Shown: piece by piece, positions 42,059 through 50,558 of the stretch
Layout of the letters: each line of letters opens with the position of its first letter
Position numbering within the stretch: position 1 is the stretch's first letter
NCBI RefSeq assembly: GCF_004614195.1
Contig: NZ_SPUM01000132.1
Location: 1 to 64,000, forward strand
Length of the DNA stretch: 64,000 nucleotides
Reading direction: 5' to 3'
Origin: Massilia horti
GTDB lineage: Bacteria; Pseudomonadota; Gammaproteobacteria; Burkholderiales; Burkholderiaceae_D
Notes under the pieces: model-generated
What the model saw: only the letters and a program-made list of their open reading frames with translations
Told to the model about the DNA's origin: nothing
Database searches by the model: none
Translations under genes and position numbers: made by a program

Positions 42059-43267
42059 ATGAAGCTGCTGATCCTCACCTACGGCACCGAGGGCGATACT
42101 CGGCCCCTCGCTGCCGTCGGTCATGCCCTGCGGCACGCCGGCCACGATGTGCATCTGCTAGGAGACGCGCGTACCCTTGGTTCGGCAGCGGAACTGGGCC
42201 TTCCTCACTCCGCGCTGACCGGCGACATCCGCCAGTTGTTTGCCGAATGGGGCAGCCAGGGACCGAAAGCCACGGCCAAGGCGTTAGTACAGCTGACCAA
42301 CGCCAATACTCACGCCTGGATGCAGGAAACTCTGGCCGCTGCCGAGGGCTGCGATGCCATTCTGACCTCCGGCCTGGCTGCCTTTGTCGGCCTTTCGGTT
42401 GCCGAACGCTTGAGTATTCAGGCCATCGGCGCGGGCATGATCCCGCTTACGCCCTCGCGCGAATTCCCTTCGCCCTTCCTGCCTCCTGATATCGTACCCC
42501 GCTGGCTCAACCACGCCAGCCTCCGGCTGACCAATCAATTGCTCTGGCTGGCGTTCCGCAAAACCCTGAATCAAGCGCGGCAGACCGTGCTCGGCCTGCC
42601 GCCGCGCCGCGCAATGCCGAATGAACACCCGATGCTTTACGGCATATCGCCAAGTATTCTCCCGCAACCCGCTGACTGGCCGGCCAACGCCCGCCTATGC
42701 GGGCAATGGCAAGTGCCGGCCGGCGACTTCACCCCGCCACCGGAACTTGCTGCTTTCCTCGACGCAGGCGCGCCACCGGCCTACGTGGGTTTTGGCAGCA
42801 TGGCAGGGATGGACGGGCAGCAAATGGCCGCAACCTTGATCAGCGCGCTAGCTGGCCGCCGCGCGCTGTTTTACCCGGGCTGGAGCGGTATGGACGACAT
42901 CGAGCTGCCCGAAAACATACTGCGCATTGGAGCCATCCCGCACGACTGGCTGTTCCCCCGTACAGCCGCCGTCATCCACCATGGTGGTTCCGGTACCACC
43001 CATTCGGCCACGCGTGCTGGCAAACCGTCGGTCGTCGTTCCCTTTGCCGGGGACCAGCCCTTTTGGGCAAAATGTCTCTACGATCTGGGTATTGCGCCAC
43101 CAGCGCTCGACGCGACGACGTTGGATTTCGGGAAGTTGGGCAACGCGATCGAGTTTGCGGAACGTTTGGACGTTCAGAAACAGGCAGCGCAGGTTGGCGA
43201 ACGGATGCAACGCGAAAACGCCCTGTTGACAGCTATCGAAGAGATTGAGAAGCTGATCGCGCGGTAG
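42059..43267 (+). CDS. UGT-like glycosyltransferase (GT1, GtfB superfamily)
   Basis: A 402-residue glycosyltransferase; start at 42059 with CAGGAG 8 bases upstream. The N-terminal Rossmann half begins MKLLILTYGTEGDTRPLAAVGHAL, typical of sterol/macrolide glycosyltransferases. The C-terminal donor site has PAYVGFGSMAGMD, IGAIPHDWLFPRTAAVIHHGGSGTTHSA and VVVPFAGDQPFWA, the PSPG-like signature. It moves a sugar from a nucleotide donor to a lipophilic acceptor. With TetR control, self-protection by glycosylating a toxic small molecule (macrolide-like) is plausible. No signal peptide. Confidence 0.9.
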   Translation: MKLLILTYGTEGDTRPLAAVGHALRHAGHDVHLLGDARTLGSAAELGLPHSALTGDIRQLFAEWGSQGPKATAKALVQLTNANTHAWMQETLAAAEGCDAILTSGLAAFVGLSVAERLSIQAIGAGMIPLTPSREFPSPFLPPDIVPRWLNHASLRLTNQLLWLAFRKTLNQARQTVLGLPPRRAMPNEHPMLYGISPSILPQPADWPANARLCGQWQVPAGDFTPPPELAAFLDAGAPPAYVGFGSMAGMDGQQMAATLISALAGRRALFYPGWSGMDDIELPENILRIGAIPHDWLFPRTAAVIHHGGSGTTHSATRAGKPSVVVPFAGDQPFWAKCLYDLGIAPPALDATTLDFGKLGNAIEFAERLDVQKQAAQVGERMQRENALLTAIEEIEKLIAR

Positions 43268-43350
43268 CGGGAGTAGCCCGCACGGGTCGCTTAGTATCGA
43301 AAACGGACTGCTGCGCTAGGTTCGCTACCGACCCAAAGCTGAAGTTCACG

Positions 43351-43569
43351 TTATAAGACGCTTTCAGGGCCTTTCGACCAACATTGGGGACATAGCTCCA
43401 ATAATTGGCCGTCGCTCGGAACCTGATTCTTTGCCATGGCAAGTGCGCCCTTCCGATCATTCGTACCAACAGATTCCCTGCATTCACTAGGGTTTGGCAT
43501 AGCTTTACAACCCAGTTTATGAACCAAACGCTTCCCGTTCTGAAGCGGGGCAATGAAGATTGTAGTCAT
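43351..43569 (-). CDS. Small Cys-containing hypothetical protein
   Basis: A 72-residue product, MTTIFIAPLQNGKRLVHKLGC at the start and LLELCPQCWSKGPESVL at the end. Two pairs of Cys (C21/C30 and CPQC) could bind zinc. A purine-rich AGAGAA precedes the start. The surrounding 43268-44220 region is more AT-rich than the flanks and looks accessory. Could be a chance frame. The rest of the 449-bp gap between the glycosyltransferase and the next gene holds nothing else I can support. Confidence 0.45.
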   Translation of the reverse strand: MTTIFIAPLQNGKRLVHKLGCKAMPNPSECRESVGTNDRKGALAMAKNQVPSDGQLLELCPQCWSKGPESVL

Positions 43570-43716
43570 GCATCATTCTCTAGCTTAAAAAATAAATCCC
43601 TAGGCTACCTGAAACCGGCCGCTTGCTGACGGTAAGGGCCCCACGAAAGCTCTAGCTCATCTGATATGTAGTTTGCGTCAGGTCAAGCCTGTAGTGCCCA
43701 TCCTCTTCACCGATGC

Positions 43717-44016
43717 TTAAAGCGGTTGCCCATACGTGTTCCAAACACTTATGTTTTTGTTCGTCTTCCAATCCTCTGCCGTAGCAAGATTATGCCGTTT
43801 CGCAACATCAAGAACTGCCAATATGATGGAATCGGCAGCTGGGTCAGTCGATAACACAAATTTATCACCGAAGGGCTTTCCATCGTAGAGGATATTGTCA
43901 GATGGCGTCTGCTCAATCCGGCAGCCCTTCTCTTTACCATCAACCTTTACGTGTGTCTCGATCACCGGATACGGCCCCAGATCAAGCCTTAAACTGTAGT
44001 ATGAAATGCTTATCAT
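43717..44016 (-). CDS. Hypothetical protein
   Basis: A 99-residue soluble protein with a strong AGGAGA ribosome site. It begins MISISYYSLRLDLGPYPVIE and has a mixed alpha/beta look (DNILYDGKPFGDKFVLSTDP; SIILAVLDVAKRHNLAT). No family is recognised. AT-rich relative to the flanks, so probably accessory. Confidence 0.6.
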   Translation of the reverse strand: MISISYYSLRLDLGPYPVIETHVKVDGKEKGCRIEQTPSDNILYDGKPFGDKFVLSTDPAADSIILAVLDVAKRHNLATAEDWKTNKNISVWNTYGQPL

Positions 44017-44221
44017 CTGCTCTCCTGGACTCGGTTGCTGTTCGAGGAATTTATAAAGAACCTATTCATGCTGGGGAAGCCGTCGTTCACGAACGTCCGC
44101 TTCTGCCGATTGCGGACCTTCATCAGCGCATCCGACTTTTCCGCCAAGCCCTGACCGCGCCGAAACCGTCAGTGCGCGAGGAGAGTTACCTGCGAGTACT
44201 TGGGATTTGGCTCGACGCTCT

Positions 44222-45034
44222 TTACTCGGTCCTGAAGATCACTTCGCCGCTGCCGTTGCGACTGACGCTGCGCTGGGGCGGATCGCCGAGCACCTCGATG
44301 TCCCCGGTGCCGCTGAGCGAGGCGGTGACGCTGTTGCGTGCAAAGACCGTGCTGTTGCCTGAGCCGACCTGCTCGATCTCGACCACGTCGGCGCGCAGGT
44401 GGCGCGCATCGAGGTCGCCCGAGCCGCGCAGCATGCCGCGGAAATCCTTGGCGCCGCCGACCAGCGTCAGTTCGCCCGAGCCGTTGATCTCGGCCACGAG
44501 TTTGTCACTGTTGCCGCTCTCCAGTTCGAGGTCGCCGCTGCCATGCAGGATCGCGGAAACCTGGCGGTAGCGTCCGTTGAACTTCGCCGTACCGGAGCCA
44601 TCGAGCCGCAGTTCGACGCGCTCGCCCGAAAAGCCGTCGATTTTGCTGTCGCCGCTGCCGTCGATGGTCAGCCGCGTCAAGCTGGGCAGCACCAGGGTGA
44701 CCTGCAGCGGACGGCGGTGGCGCAGGACGATGCCGCGGGTGCCGATGTGCAGCACTCCGCCGTCTTCCACCGTCTCCACGTTCCCCAGCAGGCGCTGCTC
44801 GCCGCGCACGACCAGTGAGGGTTCCTGGCCGTAGCGCAGGGACAGGTCGATCGGGCCGGACAGTTCGACCGCGCTGATCCGCTTGCTGACCGTGCGCACT
44901 TCGCTGCCGGCCATCCGGCCGGCGGTCGTGGCCGGGCCGCTGATTCCCTGCGAGCGCAGCATGCCGTAGCTGGCGCCGATCAGCACGAAAGCCAGCACGA
45001 GCAGGGCCAATCCGATTTTCAGCAGAGCGCGCAT
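44222..45034 (-). CDS. GIN-domain (DUF2807) envelope protein
   Basis: A 270-residue protein. An N-terminal membrane anchor/signal (LLKIGLALLVLAFVLIGAS) precedes a right-handed beta-helix-like GIN domain with repeated DGSGD / GSGT / GSGE turns (LTIDGSGDSKIDGFSG; LRLDGSGTAKFNG; AEINGSGELTLVGG; MLRGSGDLDARHL). Family members are periplasmic or surface proteins of unclear role. It starts 2 bp after the DUF1700 stop, so both are one operon. Confidence 0.9.
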   Translation of the reverse strand: MRALLKIGLALLVLAFVLIGASYGMLRSQGISGPATTAGRMAGSEVRTVSKRISAVELSGPIDLSLRYGQEPSLVVRGEQRLLGNVETVEDGGVLHIGTRGIVLRHRRPLQVTLVLPSLTRLTIDGSGDSKIDGFSGERVELRLDGSGTAKFNGRYRQVSAILHGSGDLELESGNSDKLVAEINGSGELTLVGGAKDFRGMLRGSGDLDARHLRADVVEIEQVGSGNSTVFARNSVTASLSGTGDIEVLGDPPQRSVSRNGSGEVIFRTE

Positions 45035-45036
45035 CT

Positions 45037-45798
45037 TCAGCTCCCCCTGAGCAGAGAAAGGTTCATCTGGAGATAGCGCTTGGCGCCGATGAAGGTGTAG
45101 CGGGTGACGACGATCGCGAGCAGGAACAACGCGATCCCGCCCAGCACCATACCCAGGCCGAAAGCCGTCTGCGTGGTGCGCGAGCCGGCATCGACCTCGC
45201 TCGAGATGCGGATTTTGCGGCCAGCCACCGCTTCCGCGCTGCGCAGCACGCGCGGCTCGCGTGCCTCGTCCTCGCTCGCGCCCGGCGTTTGCGCCGACTT
45301 GTCCTGGGACATCTGGACGCCGCTTTCGCTGATCGTGATTCGGGTCTGGTCGCCGCTATCGGCGTCGTGGACGATCACCTGCGGCACGTTCAGCATAAGT
45401 TCATTGGCCCCGGCCAGGCCGCTGGCGGTGACGGCGATCCCGGCCACGTAGAAACCGAGCGCGCAGGCGTACACCGCCGTCAGCAGGGCCGAAAACACGA
45501 TGGCCGGTACCACCATGAACAGATTGAAGATGGAAAGCCCGGCAAACGTCACCAGCATGCGCAGCAGGTTGGCGGGGTTCTTCTTTTCCTGGAACGCATG
45601 CAGGTGCTTGCTGGCGCGCAGAGTCATCGCGATCTTGCGGGGATCGTCCAGTTCGTTTGCCACGTCTTCTTCGCTGCGCCCGGCGGCTACGCCGTCCACG
45701 AAAAGCTGTTCGTAGCCGGCCAGGGTCTTGGCCTGGGTCTCGGGCGGCAGGCCAACCATGGCCCGCTTGAGCGCGTCGAGGTACTCGAGTTTGTGCAT
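45037..45798 (-). CDS. DUF1700 membrane protein
   Basis: A 253-residue protein. The N-terminal cytosolic part (YLDALKRAMVGLPPETQAKTL, GRSEEDVANELDDPRKIA) is the DUF1700 hallmark. Helices at about 82-105 and 108-135 follow, then an extracytoplasmic stretch and a last helix (GMVLGGIALFLLAIVVTRYTF). DUF1700 genes usually pair with a PadR regulator and a DUF2807/DUF4097 protein; here the DUF2807 partner is present and PadR is missing. Confidence 0.88.
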   Translation of the reverse strand: MHKLEYLDALKRAMVGLPPETQAKTLAGYEQLFVDGVAAGRSEEDVANELDDPRKIAMTLRASKHLHAFQEKKNPANLLRMLVTFAGLSIFNLFMVVPAIVFSALLTAVYACALGFYVAGIAVTASGLAGANELMLNVPQVIVHDADSGDQTRITISESGVQMSQDKSAQTPGASEDEAREPRVLRSAEAVAGRKIRISSEVDAGSRTTQTAFGLGMVLGGIALFLLAIVVTRYTFIGAKRYLQMNLSLLRGS

Positions 45799-45817
45799 GT
45801 ACTGCTGCTTCCCAGTG

Positions 45818-45967
45818 TCAGTTATGCCCGACGCCCAGCATCAAGGCGATCGCCGGCGAGGTGGTTGCGGCCGAACCGCCGATCAGATCCGGTTTGACCA
45901 GCACCACGGTGCTCGCGAGGACAAGGGCCAGCAGGGCCAGTGTACGCAATCCAAGATGTAGGTTCAT
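45818..45967 (-). CDS. Small single-span membrane peptide
   Basis: A 49-residue product from ATG 45967 (ACGGA at 7-8 bases; an upstream ATG at 45973 is too close). It is a signal-like hydrophobic segment (LGLRTLALLALVLASTVVLV) followed by a short Gly/Ala/Ser tail. It lies between hpnE and DUF1700 on the same strand. Function unknown; it may be a chance frame. Confidence 0.45.
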   Translation of the reverse strand: MNLHLGLRTLALLALVLASTVVLVKPDLIGGSAATTSPAIALMLGVGHN

Positions 45968-45999
45968 TTGCATTTCCGTCAATACCAGTTTGGATGATG

Positions 46000-47406
46000 C
46001 TACTGTACCGGCGGGGGCGTATTGCCGCCATCGGGTTGCGACAGACTGCAGATTTCGCGGGGCAGGCGGCCGTAGGCGAGGATGGCCGTGGCAGCCTGCT
46101 TCGCGCTGCGCACCGCGGTTTCGAGGGTGGCCGGGTAGCTTGATGCCGTGTAGTCGCCGGCCAGTACCAGGCCGGGCAGGCCGGTCTCGTTCGCCGGGCG
46201 GGCCAGATTCGGCGTGCAGGCAAAGGTTGCGCGCTTCTCGGTGACTACCTGGCTCCACACTGGGCTTGCGAGCTCGGGGCGGCCAAATGCATCGGCGAGC
46301 TGGCGTGCGAGGGACGCGGCCAGTTGCTCACGGCTGGCTTGCGCCGCCGGGCCGGCGCTGCTTACCACGACCGCCAGCAGGCCGGCGTGGCCGGGATCGA
46401 GCTGGCCGCGGTCGAAGACGAACTGGCCCCAGTAATCGGAACCGGGATCGTCCAGCAGGGCGCAAAACGGCAGGTCGAGGTGCACATGCGGGGCGTATTG
46501 CAGGTAGCAGGTGGCGATCGGCTCGTACTCGAAGGCCGCCAGTTGGGCACGCAGTGCGTCGGTGCCGGGCAGCGTTTCGATGAGCGTGGCCGACTGCCAT
46601 GGCGGCGTGGCCAGCACCACGGCGTCGAACACCGTCTGAACGCCCTTGGCCTGCACCTGCCAGCAGCCGTCGGCTTGGGCAAGGCCGGTCACTGCCGCCC
46701 CGAGCCGCACCGATCCGCCTCGGCCCTCCACAAAAGCCGCGGCCGCCGCCGGGAACAGTTCCCCGAGCGCGAGGCGCGGCACCAGCATGTCGGATGCCGC
46801 GCGCCTGGCGCCCAGGCTGTCGCGCAGCACGGCCAGGAACACCCGCGCCGACGCCTGGTCAGGCGGGGTGTTGAGCGCCGCCAGGCACAACGGGCGCCAC
46901 ATCAGGCGCGCCAGGCGTTCGGTCTGGTCGAAGCGCTCCAGCATCTCAGACACGCTGCAGTCCACGTCGAGCCGCCACTCCATCCAGCGTGCGGTCGTGG
47001 TAAACCGGGCCAGCGCCAGCTTGTCCGCGCGCGTCAAGCCTTTCGCGGTCAGCAGGCCGGCCAGCATGTGCATCGGCGCGGGCAGGCGCGGCGCGACGAA
47101 ATCCATGCCGCCGGAACCGGGTGGGTAGCGCAGCTGCAGGGGCAGGCGCAGGAGGGCGCGCTTTGGGTCCACCCCCACGGTGCGCAGCAGGCCAAGGGTA
47201 TCCGAGTAGGCGCCCAGCAGGATATGCTGGCCGTTGTCGAGCATGCGCCCGTCCAGCTCCACGGCGCGGGCGCGGCCGCCCAGGGTGCGTGCGGCCTCGT
47301 ACAGCGTTACGGCGCAGCCGGCGCGCGCCAGCAGGGCGGCTGCGGCGCAGCCTGCCCAGCCGCCGCCTGCCACGGCCACGCGCAGCGCTGTCTTAGCCGC
47401 GCACAT
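46000..47406 (-). CDS. hpnE: Hydroxysqualene dehydroxylase
   Basis: A 468-residue FAD-dependent amine-oxidase-fold enzyme that reduces hydroxysqualene to squalene. Seen: VAVAGGGWAGCAAAALLARAG (FAD loop), LGGRARAVELDGRMLDNGQHIL (the GxxxR...DNGQH pattern of HpnE), and the C-terminal GLVLAGDYTASSYPATLE. It overlaps hpnD by 14 bp, so hpnD and hpnE are co-translated. With HpnC and HpnD it makes squalene for hopanoids. No squalene-hopene cyclase is in the window. Confidence 0.95.
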   Translation of the reverse strand: MCAAKTALRVAVAGGGWAGCAAAALLARAGCAVTLYEAARTLGGRARAVELDGRMLDNGQHILLGAYSDTLGLLRTVGVDPKRALLRLPLQLRYPPGSGGMDFVAPRLPAPMHMLAGLLTAKGLTRADKLALARFTTTARWMEWRLDVDCSVSEMLERFDQTERLARLMWRPLCLAALNTPPDQASARVFLAVLRDSLGARRAASDMLVPRLALGELFPAAAAAFVEGRGGSVRLGAAVTGLAQADGCWQVQAKGVQTVFDAVVLATPPWQSATLIETLPGTDALRAQLAAFEYEPIATCYLQYAPHVHLDLPFCALLDDPGSDYWGQFVFDRGQLDPGHAGLLAVVVSSAGPAAQASREQLAASLARQLADAFGRPELASPVWSQVVTEKRATFACTPNLARPANETGLPGLVLAGDYTASSYPATLETAVRSAKQAATAILAYGRLPREICSLSQPDGGNTPPPVQ

Positions 47407-48226
47407 AGGTCTTCCACGCCAGCCACAGCTTGCGCAGCGGGGTGAGCGAGATGCGCTGGTTGAGGACGTGGAAATTGTCGCGTTCGATCTCGTCGAGCAG
47501 GGTGCGGTAGATCGCCGCCATCATCAGGCCCGGACGCTGGGCGCGCCGGTCTTCCTTGGGCAGCAGCGCGAATGCTTCGTCGTAGGTCTTGCGCGCGCGC
47601 TCGGCTTGAAAACGCATCAGCGCCTCGAATTTGTCGCTGTGGCGCGAATTGAGGATGTCGGCCGCGGTCACGTTAAACTGCTGCAGCTCGTTCACCGGAA
47701 TGTAGATGCGGCCCTTGCGCGCGTCGTCGCCCACGTCGCGAATGATGTTCGTGAGCTGGAACGCCAGGCCCAGCTTCTCCGCGTACTCCAGGGTCTGCGG
47801 CTTGGTCACGCCAAAAATCTTGGCCGACAGGATGCCGACCACGCCGGCCACGTGCCAGCAATAGCGCTTCAACCCGGCAAAGTCGAGATAGCGCGACTGA
47901 TCAAGGTCCATCTCCATGCCGTCGATGATCGCCTGCAGGTGCTGCTGCTCGATCTGGTAAACATCAAGGTGCGGCGCCAGCGCCTGGGTCACCGGGTGCG
48001 TCGGCGCGCCCTTGTACATGGCCGCCACTTCGCCGCGCCACCATGCCAGCTTGATGCGCGCCACCGATTGGTCCGAAGCCTCGTCGACCGTATCGTCGAC
48101 CTCGCGGCAGAACGCATACAGCGCCGTGATTGCGCGCCGCCGCTCGGGGACGAGGAACAGGAAGCTGTAGTAGAAGCTGGAGCCGCTTTGGACGGTCTTT
48201 TGCTGGCAGTATTCGTCTGGGAACAT
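47393..48226 (-). CDS. hpnD: Presqualene diphosphate synthase
   Basis: A 277-residue squalene/phytoene synthase-family protein that condenses two farnesyl diphosphates into presqualene diphosphate. Seen: SFYYSFLFLVPERRRAITALYAFCREVDDTVDEA (first Asp-rich motif) and LTNIIRDVGDDARKGRIYIP (second). It overlaps hpnE. A 213-bp gap with a palindromic repeat separates it from hpnC. Membrane-associated. Confidence 0.95.
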   Translation of the reverse strand: MFPDEYCQQKTVQSGSSFYYSFLFLVPERRRAITALYAFCREVDDTVDEASDQSVARIKLAWWRGEVAAMYKGAPTHPVTQALAPHLDVYQIEQQHLQAIIDGMEMDLDQSRYLDFAGLKRYCWHVAGVVGILSAKIFGVTKPQTLEYAEKLGLAFQLTNIIRDVGDDARKGRIYIPVNELQQFNVTAADILNSRHSDKFEALMRFQAERARKTYDEAFALLPKEDRRAQRPGLMMAAIYRTLLDEIERDNFHVLNQRISLTPLRKLWLAWKTYVRG

Positions 48227-48316
48227 GTAAAAAAAACAATAGTGGCGTAGCGAATCCGCTATCTTAGCCGAAGCGCAAGCGTGGAGGGAGCCTTATCCAC
48301 CCCCGGCGGCGCGGTC

Positions 48317-48422
48317 CGTAGGGTGCGCACCTGTGCGCACGCGGTACGGGTGACTGTCGTTGGCGCCGGTATTCATACGTACCGCGTGCGCACTGGTCCT
48401 CGGTGGCCCCGCGCCCCCTACG
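48317..48422. repeat. GTAGGGTGCGCAC palindromic repeat between hpnC and hpnD
   Basis: A 106-bp copy. The left arm is standard, but the right arm is the variant GGTCCTCG...GCGCCCCCTACG, shared with the copy at 53713. It sits inside an operon-like gene run and may reduce read-through from hpnC to hpnD. Confidence 0.8.
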
Positions 48423-48439
48423 CCTCCTGCAAGCTGTGC

Positions 48440-49261
48440 CTAATCCGTCCGGTTCATGCGCAGCGCCCGCCAGCCCATCGCCAGCCAGTCGGTTGCTGCG
48501 AGCACCGGCCGATGGCGGAACACGTCGTAATCCACCCGTTCGATCATCTCGAGAATGCGCAGTCCGCCCTGGACCACCATCCGTATTTCCCAGCCGACGC
48601 GGCCCGGCAGGCGTAGTGCCAGCGGCGCGCCGTCAATCATCAGGGACCGGGCGCGCGCCACTTGGAACGCCATCAACGCGCGCCAGGCGGCATTGGCTTC
48701 GCCACGGACGATCGCGTCTTCGCCAACGCCAAAACGGGCGAGGTCGTCCTGTGGAATGTAGATGCGGCCCTTGCCGATGTCGATGCCGACGTCCTGCCAG
48801 AAATTGATGAGCTGTAGCGCGGTGCAGATCGCGTTCGATTGCGCCAGGTTGCGCTCGTCCGCCGCGCCATACAGGCACAGCATCAGATGGCCGACCGGAT
48901 TGGCCGAGCGCCGGCAGTAGTCGAGCAGAAGGGGAAAGTCGGCGTAGCGGTCGGTGACCACGTCCTGGCTGAAGGCCGAGAGCAGATCGCGCAACGGCTG
49001 CAGCGGCAGCCGGTATTGCTGCACCACGGCGGCCAGGCGCCGGAACATTGGATCGCCGGCATCGTCACCGCGGGCGATCGCGTCCAGCCGTGTGTCGTAG
49101 GCCTGCAACGCTGCCAGCCGTTCGGCCGGTGCGGCATCGCCCTCGTCGGCCAGATCGTCGGCGCTGCGCGCGAAGGCGTAGACCGCCTGCACGGCTGGCA
49201 CCAGGCGGCGCGGCATCAGGATGGAAGCGACAGGAAAGTTTTCGTAGTGATTAACTGACAT
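48440..49261 (-). CDS. hpnC: Hydroxysqualene synthase
   Basis: A 273-residue member of the squalene/phytoene synthase family that turns presqualene diphosphate into hydroxysqualene. Seen: FPVASILMPRRLVPAVQAVYAFARSADDLADEG (first Asp motif) and FWQDVGIDIGKGRIYIPQDDLARFGV (second). First gene of the hpnC-hpnD-hpnE run. Upstream is a 157-bp divergent gap shared with the RND efflux genes. Confidence 0.94.
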   Translation of the reverse strand: MSVNHYENFPVASILMPRRLVPAVQAVYAFARSADDLADEGDAAPAERLAALQAYDTRLDAIARGDDAGDPMFRRLAAVVQQYRLPLQPLRDLLSAFSQDVVTDRYADFPLLLDYCRRSANPVGHLMLCLYGAADERNLAQSNAICTALQLINFWQDVGIDIGKGRIYIPQDDLARFGVGEDAIVRGEANAAWRALMAFQVARARSLMIDGAPLALRLPGRVGWEIRMVVQGGLRILEMIERVDYDVFRHRPVLAATDWLAMGWRALRMNRTD

Positions 49262-49418
49262 TTTACTCTAATTGACCCGCGCGTCATTTGCATTCATTTG
49301 TTGCATGATTATAATTTTAAATTCGCATTGCGCAGTTTGCTCTAGGATGACTACCGCGCTTGCCTTTTCGCCTGTTGGACGATCTGCATAACAAAACCTG
49401 CATAATAAAGGAGGCTTT

Positions 49419-50558
49419 GTGCCAGCCCTTGATCGCTTTTCCCGGCCGATGGCCGTAGTGGTATTGCCGTTGTTTGCCGCGCTGCTTGCGAGCTGCTCCA
49501 AGCCAGAACCCAAAGTCGAGGACGTGCGCCCGGTGCGCACGATGACGGTGACTGCGGCCGACGTGACGGCCACCGACGAATTTGCCGGCGACGTGCGTCC
49601 GCGGTTCGAGTCGCGCTTGGGCTTTCGGGTGGGTGGCAAGATCGTCGCGCGCAAGGTGGACGTGGGCGCGGCGGTCGTGCGCGGCCAGGTGCTGATGCAG
49701 CTCGACCCGCAGGATCTCAAGCTTGGCCAGGCCCAGGCGCTGGCCAGCCTGCGTGTCGCCGAGACCAATCGCGACCTGGCCCAGACCGACTACAACCGCT
49801 ACAAGGAACTGCTCTCCAAGAACTTCGTCAGCCAGGAGGTGCTCGAGTCCAAGGCCGCGTCGCTCAAGGCGAGCCAGGCCAACGTCGACGCCGCGCGCGC
49901 CGTCTATCACGAGCAGTCGAATCAGTCGGGCTATGCGCGGCTGGTGGCGGACTCCGACGGCGTGGTGACGGGCATCGACGCGGAGGTCGGCCAGGTGGTG
50001 GCGCCCGGCACGCCGGTGGTGCGCATCGCGCGTACCGACGAGAAGGAAGTGGTGATCGGGGTGCCGGAAGGCCGGGTCGACGAACTGCGCAAGGTCGAAG
50101 ATGTCTCGGTCCGGCTATGGGCCGACCGGAACCAGGCGATCCCGGGCAAGATACGCGAGATTTCGCCCATGGCCGATCCGGCCACTCGCACCTACACGGT
50201 CAAGATCATGGTGCCGCCCAATCCCGCCATCCACCTTGGCATGACGGCGACCGTCCAGTTCGCGGCCAAGAGCGATGCGCCTCAAATTCACCTGCCGCTG
50301 ACGGCGCTGGTCCGCAACAAGGGCGCAACTGGCGTCTGGGTAGTCGAGAACAACGCAGTCCATCTGGTGCCGGTGCAGTTGGGCGGCCCGGCCGGGAACG
50401 ACATCGTGGTGGCAAATGGCCTGCGTAGCGGCCAGATCGTGGTGACGGCCGGCGTCAACCGCCTCAGGGACGGCCAGAAGGTGAAGATTCTCACCGCCGA
50501 CGTATCCCGCCGGGCCGATACCGAGGCGCTGGCGCTCGGCGGCGGAGCCGCAAAATGA
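49419..50558 (+). CDS. RND efflux periplasmic adaptor lipoprotein
   Basis: A 379-residue membrane-fusion protein. The GTG start follows AAGGAGG. The signal ends in a lipobox, FAALLASCSK. Barrel-sandwich halves GFRVGGKIVARKVDVGAAVVRGQVLMQLD and ADSDGVVTGIDAEVGQVVAPG flank a short coiled coil (about 100-150). Family AcrA/MexA. The TGA overlaps the pump ATG as ATGA. No TolC-like gene follows, so the outer channel is elsewhere. Substrates unknown. Confidence 0.94.
   Translation: MPALDRFSRPMAVVVLPLFAALLASCSKPEPKVEDVRPVRTMTVTAADVTATDEFAGDVRPRFESRLGFRVGGKIVARKVDVGAAVVRGQVLMQLDPQDLKLGQAQALASLRVAETNRDLAQTDYNRYKELLSKNFVSQEVLESKAASLKASQANVDAARAVYHEQSNQSGYARLVADSDGVVTGIDAEVGQVVAPGTPVVRIARTDEKEVVIGVPEGRVDELRKVEDVSVRLWADRNQAIPGKIREISPMADPATRTYTVKIMVPPNPAIHLGMTATVQFAAKSDAPQIHLPLTALVRNKGATGVWVVENNAVHLVPVQLGGPAGNDIVVANGLRSGQIVVTAGVNRLRDGQKVKILTADVSRRADTEALALGGGAAK

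Noticed and set aside
43381..43400. GGGGACATAGCT shared with 203-214
   Set aside because: A 12-base match at two sites is too short to call a repeat or insertion remnant.
44017..44221. Possible gene remnant between the 99-residue protein and the DUF2807 gene
   Set aside because: An open plus-strand stretch exists, but it has no start signal of its own and no recognisable similarity.
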